A stretch of DNA of 64,000 nt from Uloborus plumipes (lineage: Eukaryota; Arthropoda; Arachnida; Araneae; Uloboridae). This document shows, piece after piece, positions 58,320 to 64,000 of this stretch; positions within the stretch are counted from its first letter, which is position 1, and each line of letters begins with the position of its first letter. The position numbers and the translations under genes are program-made. The notes under the pieces were generated by a model, which worked only from the letters and a program-made list of their open reading frames with translations, ran no database searches and had not been told where the DNA came from. The stretch is taken from contig JAXGGA010004496.1 in NCBI GenBank assembly GCA_038373865.1, positions 23,734-87,733 of the forward strand. The letters run 5' to 3'.

Positions 58320-59501
58320 GTTTGAAGTGAATAAAATTGATTCACGTTCCAAAAAGGTATTGAAGTGAGATTAACGTGCAAAGAAAGTGAAATTATGTTC
58401 TCTGTAAGTGACTTAAGTTAATTCTAGGTCAAAGAATGTGCTAATGTGAAGCTATGTGAAGAAAGTGAACTCATAGTCGGTGTAAGTGATTTAAGCTGCT
58501 TTTTGTTTGAAGAAAGTGTTGACGTGAAGGTTATATGGGAAAGAGTTGAATTTATATTTGGGAAAGTTATTTAAGTTGATTTTCGTTCAAGGAACGTGTT
58601 GACGTGAAGTTAATATGTTAAGAAAGTGAACATTTTCGGTGCAAGTGATTTAGTTGATTCTCTTTCGAAAAGAGTGTTAAATTTAAGTTAATATGCGAAG
58701 AAATTGAACTTTTTTCCAGCTCAAGACATGATTTTCGATCAAAGAGAGTGTTGAAAAGCGGTTGAAGTAAATACAAAGTAAGTTCATGTTCCGTGTGATT
58801 TAAGTTGATTTTCGTCCGTGAAGAAAGTGTTGACGTGAAGGTTATATGCGAAGAAAGTGAAACTATCAGCGCTGCAAGTGATTTAAGCTGATTTTCGTTT
58901 GAAGAAAGTGTTGAAATAAAGTTAGCATGCGAAGAAAGAGAACTCATATTCGGTGTAAGTGATTCATGTTTTTTTTTTTTTTTTTTTTTTTTTGTCGTGT
59001 GCCAGCCAGGCTGGCAATTTGGGGTGCGCTGCTTTACTTTTCCAACTGTACCGTTATTTGGTGTGAAGTCCAACTTCCACAGTACACGCATGCCATAGGT
59101 ACCCGTTTATAGGGTAGGCAACCTTTCACACAACAACACATTCATACAAAGAAAGGACAAGGACAGGAGAGAGAAAGCACATCCATGCCCAAGCCGAGAC
59201 TCCAACCCGGGGCCACACCATCCATGGCAGACTACTCTGACCACTAGACAAGGTGGTCGGCAGTGATTCATGTTGATTTTCGTTTAAAGAAAGTGTTGAC
59301 GTTAAGGTTACATGCGAAGAAAGTGAACTTATCTATAGTGCCAGTGACTTAAGTTGATTTTCGATTGAAGAAAATGTTGACGTAAAGTTATTATGCGAAG
59401 AAAATAAAATTATTTTTGGTGCAAGTGATTCATGTTGATTTTTGTTTGCAGAAAGTGTTGACGTGAAGGTTATATGCGAAGAAAGTGTTAAAATAAAGTA
59501 A
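58320..59501 (+). repeat. Minisatellite, period about 75-83 bp, left part
   Basis: Diverged units containing GAAGAAAGTG, TTGACGTGAAG, TAATATGCGAAG, GTGCAAGTGATTTAAG and TTGATTTTCGTT. Unit starts near 58575, 58653, 58729, 58804 and 58887. Interrupted at 58971-59261 by a SINE and ended by the LINE at 59502; it resumes at 61462. Confidence 0.88.
58971..59261 (-). mobile_element. tRNA-derived SINE with 13-bp target duplication
   Basis: On the minus strand: A box TGTCTAGTGGTCAGAG (59250-59235), B box GGGTTGGAGTCT (59208-59197), a body and a poly(A) tail (T run at 58971-58993). AGTGATTCATGTT flanks it at 58958-58970 and 59262-59274, within a minisatellite unit. Confidence 0.9.
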
Positions 59502-59573
59502 ATATACAAATACAAATACAAATGTGACGACCAGCAACAGGCTCTGGGCCCACCTGGGCTACTCCTAGTAAAA

Positions 59574-61440
59574 TTATAGACCCCAATAAAGATCAATGGC
59601 CCTCTTAAAACTATCTACTCCCTTGCTCCTTACCGCCTCTTCCGGTAAACTATTCCAAGTTCCCACTACTCTGCTAAAATAGTAGTTTTTCCGAATTTCC
59701 AGGTTAGCCTGAGATTTAAACAGCTTATAACAATGACCCCTTGTCCTGCTTTCCGTACAAACATTTAACCCTATAACATTTTTCATTTTGATAAATTTAA
59801 ACAACTGAATCATGTCCACTCTGGTTCTATTTGCTCAAGACTATACATGTTAAGCATTCTAAGTCTGGAATCATAGTCTAAATTAGAAAATCCATTCACT
59901 AACCTTGATGCACTCCTTTGTACCCTTTCCAATAAATTAATATCTTTCTTAAGATAAGGAGACCAAAACTGAACAGCATACTCTAAATGAGGTCTTACCA
60001 AACTTCTATATAAAGGCAGAAGAACCTTCTTAGATTTGTTTGAAATAGATCTGTTTATAAACCCAAGCATCCTATTTGCTTTGTTACTAGCTATGATGCA
60101 CTGTTGACTAAACTTGAAGTCTTGATTCATTAAGACACCTAGATCCATAACATTATCTGCCTTACTAATGACCGAACCCTGTAAATAATAGCTTGTATGT
60201 TTATTTCCATGACCTAAATGCAGCATTTGACATTTCCCAACATTTACTGCCATGCCCCACTTGTCTGCCCACTTAGTAATATGATCAAAATCCTCTTGCA
60301 GCTGATTTACTTGTTCATCATTTTCTACAACCCTCATAACTTTGACGTCATCAGCAAAACAATTCATGCTTCCAGAAACATGAATTCATAAATATTATTC
60401 ATAAAAATAATAAACAAAAGTGAACCTAAAACTGATATTTGGGGAACCTTACTTAAAACCTCACTTCATTTAGAATGGTTACCCCTTACAACTACTCTTT
60501 GTTTCCTTCCGGTCAGCCAATTCCTAACCCAAACAAAAATTTTACCTCCAATTCCTATATCAGCTAATTTACTGAGAAGTGCAACATGCGGTACCTTATC
60601 GAAAGCTTTTTGAAAATCAATGTAAATAACCCGGGGAGAAAATATACGGAAAATAAAAACGAGGGGGGAGGGGGTGGGGGTCGAAAAACCCCCTATGCCG
60701 AGCTTTGGGACAAAATAAATGTGGGTGCAAAAGCAGAGCTCAATCCGAGTTACCGTTTAGTCTGGACCCCTGTCAAACAATTTTTAAAAAGTGCGAAAAA
60801 TAGCGATTTTATAACATATATCACCCCTCCCCCTGAGGGTCCTGGATGTTTTGCTTTAGTATGTGCCGTCAGGGACCGCTGGAGATTGAGTATACCAAAA
60901 ATGAACTCTAAGGATCTTTATGGGGCTGAGATACAGAGGGGTGAAAACCCGGGTTTGGTTACTCGCGTAAACAGTTCTTAGTCACTCATTTACATTTTTA
61001 TTGGCGACGGAAATTTCTTGGCGGCTTGTATTTAGTTTTCTTGGCGGGGCGGGACGCTCCCGCGTCCCGTGATCTACACACTTTTTATTATCTAAAGTTA
61101 TGGTGACCTTGTCATAAAAATGTAATAGATTAGTAGCACACGATTTACCTTTCCTGAAACCATACTGCAAACTTGTCAACAGACCATTATTTTCTAAGAA
61201 ACTCATAATCTTAATTTTAAATAACGTTTCAAAAATTTTGCAAACCACTGAAGTAAGACTGACAGGTCTATAATTTCCTGTATTACCTCTAGACCCATTC
61301 TTGAAGAATGGCGTAATTCTGAATTAAATTTCCATGCTCATCAATCAATGGCCCAATTGGACAATTTCTTACTTTCCCAGAATTAGCGTCAGCAAAAAAC
61401 CCCTTTGGATTCTTGTCAATGTTATTTGCTAGCCTTTGTT
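59574..61440 (-). pseudogene. LINE reverse transcriptase (CR1/Jockey-like), broken
   Basis: Reading along the minus strand: PKGFFADANSG, then NYRPVSLTSVVCKIFE (start of the polymerase domain), LQYGFRKGKSCATNLL, then after the insert IDFQKAFDKVPH with the first catalytic Asp (about 60615-60590). WLTGRKQRVVV follows, then a damaged PQG-S-LGPLLF block (PQISVLGSLLF here, after a stop), CFADDVKVM with the FADD catalytic pair (about 60360), KCQMLHLGH and HLEYAVQFWSPYLKKDI. The C-terminal block (59819-59574) has SRTRGHCYKLF and VVGTWNSLPEEAVRS. The upstream endonuclease is missing. At least two stops plus the insert make it inactive. Motif order is typical of the CR1/Jockey group; finer placement is not possible by eye. 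Confidence 0.88.
60631..61072. mobile_element. About 440-bp insert in the LINE, with terminal hairpin
   Basis: The protein frame reads KKCVD on one side and VIYIDF on the other with about 440 bp between. The right edge has a perfect hairpin CGGGACGC-TCCC-GCGTCCCG. Much more GC-rich than its surroundings, with G runs near 60663-60690. No target duplication seen; class unknown. Confidence 0.72.
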
Positions 61441-61461
61441 CCAATTAACTTTTCTGAAGGA

Positions 61462-61625
61462 TGCCAAGAAAGTGAACTTATTTTTGGTGCAAGTGATTCA
61501 AGCTGATTTTCGTTTGAAAAAGTGTTGATAAGAAGTTAATATGCAAAGAAATTGAAATATATGATGTAAGTCATATAAGTTGATTCTCTTTCGAAAAAAA
61601 TGTTGAAGTGAAGTTAACTAGTTAA
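61462..61625 (+). repeat. Minisatellite, right part beyond the LINE
   Basis: Units continue (AAGAAAGTGAACTTA, GGTGCAAGTGATTCAAG, TGATTTTCGTTTG) in register with the left part. Confidence 0.85.
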
Positions 61626-63383
61626 TGAAATAATATTAAAAATACCTATCTCATGTCACAAATAGAATATGTACAATGATTATTTAGATGTTTAAGAATT
61701 TTGTTGTATATTCATTTTTATTTTGAACAAAAGAAAACATCAAAGCCATCAAATGCACGATTTTATGCAATCTAATTTATTTTTCTCTGAATTATCTTTT
61801 AAGATGTACCTAATTAGATTTGTCAAACATGCTTCAGTTTGCCTCAATAAATGACAACCATGTATATCACAGGTTCCCAAAGTCCTAACCTCTACGGACC
61901 CCCTCTTGAAAATTATTAACTTTGTGCCCCCCTCCTCTTCCCTTTTATTTCGAATAAAAATTAGTTTACTTATTTCTTTCTTTTTTGCAAGATTTCAAAT
62001 TTTTTGAGCAACTAAGAGAATTAAAATAACATAAAACAACGCAATGAGCCACACATTTTCCAGAAACTGCATGTACGTGTTTCGGGTTTACAAGGAACCC
62101 CCTTTTTAATGTAGCAGAAGTGAACTTCGTTGAAAAGACCTCCAACAAAAAGATTTTTGTCAGATGTCTTTTTATCCATAAGCATTTTGCTAAAATATAA
62201 GTTAAATGAATAATATACGAATATAAAGCATGAATGTTCGGAGAACTAAATTTTTCATTTGTATGAAAAAGTTTAACACAATTCCAAAATTTTGAATAAA
62301 CTAACTCGTTGAGGTACTCTCATAGCTTTTCAACTTTGATGCTGGACATTCTCTATGTTTCTACATAGAGACAATAACCTGGAAATTGCTTCTGACACAA
62401 TTATCGATTAACTTTTTGACAGTTTTTGCTCCGTTTGCAAATATTATTAATTTTATTAATCAGTGTTACACTGCAAAAAAATCAGGAGCTTTCCTGAGAA
62501 ATAAATGGGCAGCTAATGAGCCTAAACTCTGTCAGTAACAAATCTGGCAAAAATCAGAAAAGTTTTCCCGCTAAAAGTCTCAGTAATCTTCCTAAAATTA
62601 ACCTGAGACCTTTTTGAAGAATTCAGAAACCTACCCAAAACAAAGACCTTTACATCTACGAAATAAATCAAGAACCTACAGAGAAACCTTAGGTAAGTTT
62701 ACAGCAATAGCTTAGCACCTTTCTGGTTCACTAGAAAAACATCTAAAGCATTTAGCAAATATGGCCACTGCTAATGCGAAACGGGAAGCAAATTTCGTTC
62801 GAAGACTAGGAACAATAGAAACCAAGGCTGCGGAGTCGGAAGAAAAATGGTCGACTCCGACTCTTGGACTCCGACTCCAACTCCTGCTTTTTTTATTATT
62901 TATTTTTTTTTACCCAAATACAAAGAGGGAAAAACAATAAACAAAGGTTAAAATATGAGGTCCATTTACAAAAGTTTCATTTTTATTCATGGTCGTAGTC
63001 AGGAATCACTTTAGGGGTGGGGAGGGAGCAAGTAGTGGTTTACCAATTGAAGGTCACGGGAGATCATTGTGACCTCTCAAAAAGTCCAATTTCTTCGGAG
63101 CAAAAGACAAGTGCCGTTTTTGTCATTTGACTTCGTACAAAACTAATCATTTTCTTGTTAAATTGTTATAATCTCAGCGATCTGGACTAGCCAATAACCG
63201 AACTAGAGACAGATATTCTCTCAATGAAGCAGAAATTAGGAACAAACTGGTAGCCAAAAAACTGGATTAAAGGTGGTAACTTACTGTGTATTAATCTACA
63301 TGTTTATCAGTAGCAATAGTGCGTCAGCTACGGCAATGGTCATCACTCAGCAGTGAGCCTTATTTCAATGAAATAGAAATCCC
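61626..63383. other. Intergenic downstream of GPCR-C
   Basis: CAGGTTCCCAAAGTCC at 61871 looks like one end of a hAT-type element, without a clear partner. GACTCC repeats at 62828-62885. No gene seen; the 3' UTR of GPCR-C should lie just below 63384. Confidence 0.45.
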
Positions 63384-64000
63384 TCAATTCCTTCCAAAAG
63401 TAGTTTGGCAAATAATAGCAGGCAGTCTTTTATATGCATTTCTGTAATCTTTTCGAAGTATGCCATAAATAAAGGGATTTACGGCAGAGGACATGTAATA
63501 TAATATATTGATGAAATAATTAAGCGAATCATTAACTGTAAAACCAAGAACCGATCTCAGATTTTTAGTAAACATGAAAGGAGAATAAGTTATGTAATAT
63601 ACTATAACTACGACAAGAAGACTAATAACCGCCCTGTTATCAACTGCAACGTTTGGTTTTTGAGAGGCGTCATTTTTATTGCGCCTAACGAATAGTTGTC
63701 TTCTGTTCCACTTCAAAGCGGCAGATATGATCAGTACATTGCAGACAGCCATGATGACTACTGGAATGTAGTGACAAAGTGTTGCTCCCCATATCGACAT
63801 GAACTGAATGGGAGGAAGTCTGTAGTTGGCAGTGCATGTCCCTTCTGAATAATCATAATATGACCAGTCAGGAATTGATAAAGGCAGCAGTATGAAAAGG
63901 CCAATGACGAACAGTACTGCACACTGCAAAACTATGACGTTTTTAGTAATCATGTTTTGGTACTGCAGTGGTTTCGTCACAGCTAGCGCCCTGTCCACGC
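63384..64000 (-). CDS. GPCR-C: class A receptor paralogue, 5' part cut by window edge
   Basis: About 204 residues are visible, from the end of helix 3 to the C-terminus. The first complete codon is GTG (Val) followed by D-R-A, the family's DRY variant, so the reading frame continues beyond the window and no start codon is present here. Helix 4 lacks Trp. Loop 2 has the W-YDY-EGTC pattern with the disulfide Cys. Loop 3 has LFVRR. Helix 6 carries YYITYSP, again with Tyr at the toggle position. Helix 7 has SSAVNPFIYG and helix 8 RKDYRNAYKRLP, ending in GRN-stop. The tail matches GPCR-A and B residue for residue over long stretches. This is a third member of the cluster on the same strand, about 36 kb from GPCR-B. 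Confidence 0.92.
   Translation of the reverse strand, partial: VDRALAVTKPLQYQNMITKNVIVLQCAVLFVIGLFILLPLSIPDWSYYDYSEGTCTANYRLPPIQFMSIWGATLCHYIPVVIMAVCNVLIISAALKWNRRQLFVRRNKNDASQKPNVAVDNRAVISLLVVVIVYYITYSPFMFTKNLRSVLGFTVNDSLNYFINILYYMSSAVNPFIYGILRKDYRNAYKRLPAIICQTTFGRN

Larger units (their letters stand above)
59502..61461 (-). mobile_element. LINE retrotransposon, 5'-truncated
   Basis: Runs on the minus strand from upstream of the reverse transcriptase core to a 3' tail made of ATTTGT units (59502-59523). No poly(A). It splits the minisatellite precisely inside a TAATAT-GCGAAG unit. A 440-bp insert interrupts it at about 60631-61072. Confidence 0.85.

Noticed and set aside
61871..62160. A complete hAT element
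   Set aside because: Only one end (CAGGTTCCCAAAG) is seen; no inverted partner or 8-bp duplication was found.
63996..63998. A start codon for GPCR-C at the right edge
   Set aside because: The codon is GTG and encodes the Val before D-R-A at the end of helix 3. The gene simply continues past the window.

Overview
This is AT-rich eukaryotic nuclear DNA, almost certainly from an arthropod and, by the style of its repeats, probably a chelicerate such as a spider. That placement is inference: no species-diagnostic gene is present. Gene density is very low. There are no operons, no bacterial genes and no intact rRNA or tRNA genes.

The only convincing host genes are three paralogous class A (rhodopsin-like) G-protein-coupled receptors, all on the minus strand: GPCR-A (1534-2532), GPCR-B (26277-27272) and GPCR-C (63384 to the right edge, cut by the window). 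The seven-helix coding region is intronless in A and B. In both, a strong 3' splice site lies 5 nt before the ATG, so each gene should have at least one upstream non-coding exon. All three share unusual core motifs (DRA for DRY, Tyr for the helix-6 toggle Trp). A and B lack the helix-3 Asp of amine receptors, so they look like an orphan, lineage-expanded receptor family. A duplicated block of about 200 bp lies upstream of A (about 12.92-13.12 kb) and of B (about 31.72-31.94 kb) and may carry a promoter or 5' exon.

Most of the rest is mobile DNA, much of it nested. Elements include two Tc1-like transposons with broken transposases (44.57-45.98 kb and 56709-58120), a mariner relic (42.9-43.1 kb), and a 5'-truncated LINE (59.50-61.46 kb). 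Two 4-kb elements share GGGTGG termini and TA target sites (2945-6906, with a degenerate ORF; 43332-47347, hosting a Tc1 copy). Several tRNA-derived SINEs are present. Small elements include piggyBac-like copies with TTAA sites, a Harbinger-like copy with a TAA site, and a young family with termini GAAGGGTCAGGGGGAAAAA and 4-bp target duplications. Large fold-back elements lie at 8.5-10.6, 15.9-16.6, 17.3-18.1 and 32.3-32.7 kb. Minisatellites of about 144, 147 and 80 bp lie at 21.6-22.1, 55.4-56.2 and 58.3-61.6 kb; the last is broken open by a SINE and the LINE.

Because several families occur more than once here, the window holds its own empty-site controls: target-site duplications of five small elements can be checked or partly checked against uninterrupted relatives within the same 64 kb. 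The likely history is receptor duplication followed by repeated transposon invasion that pushed the copies tens of kilobases apart.
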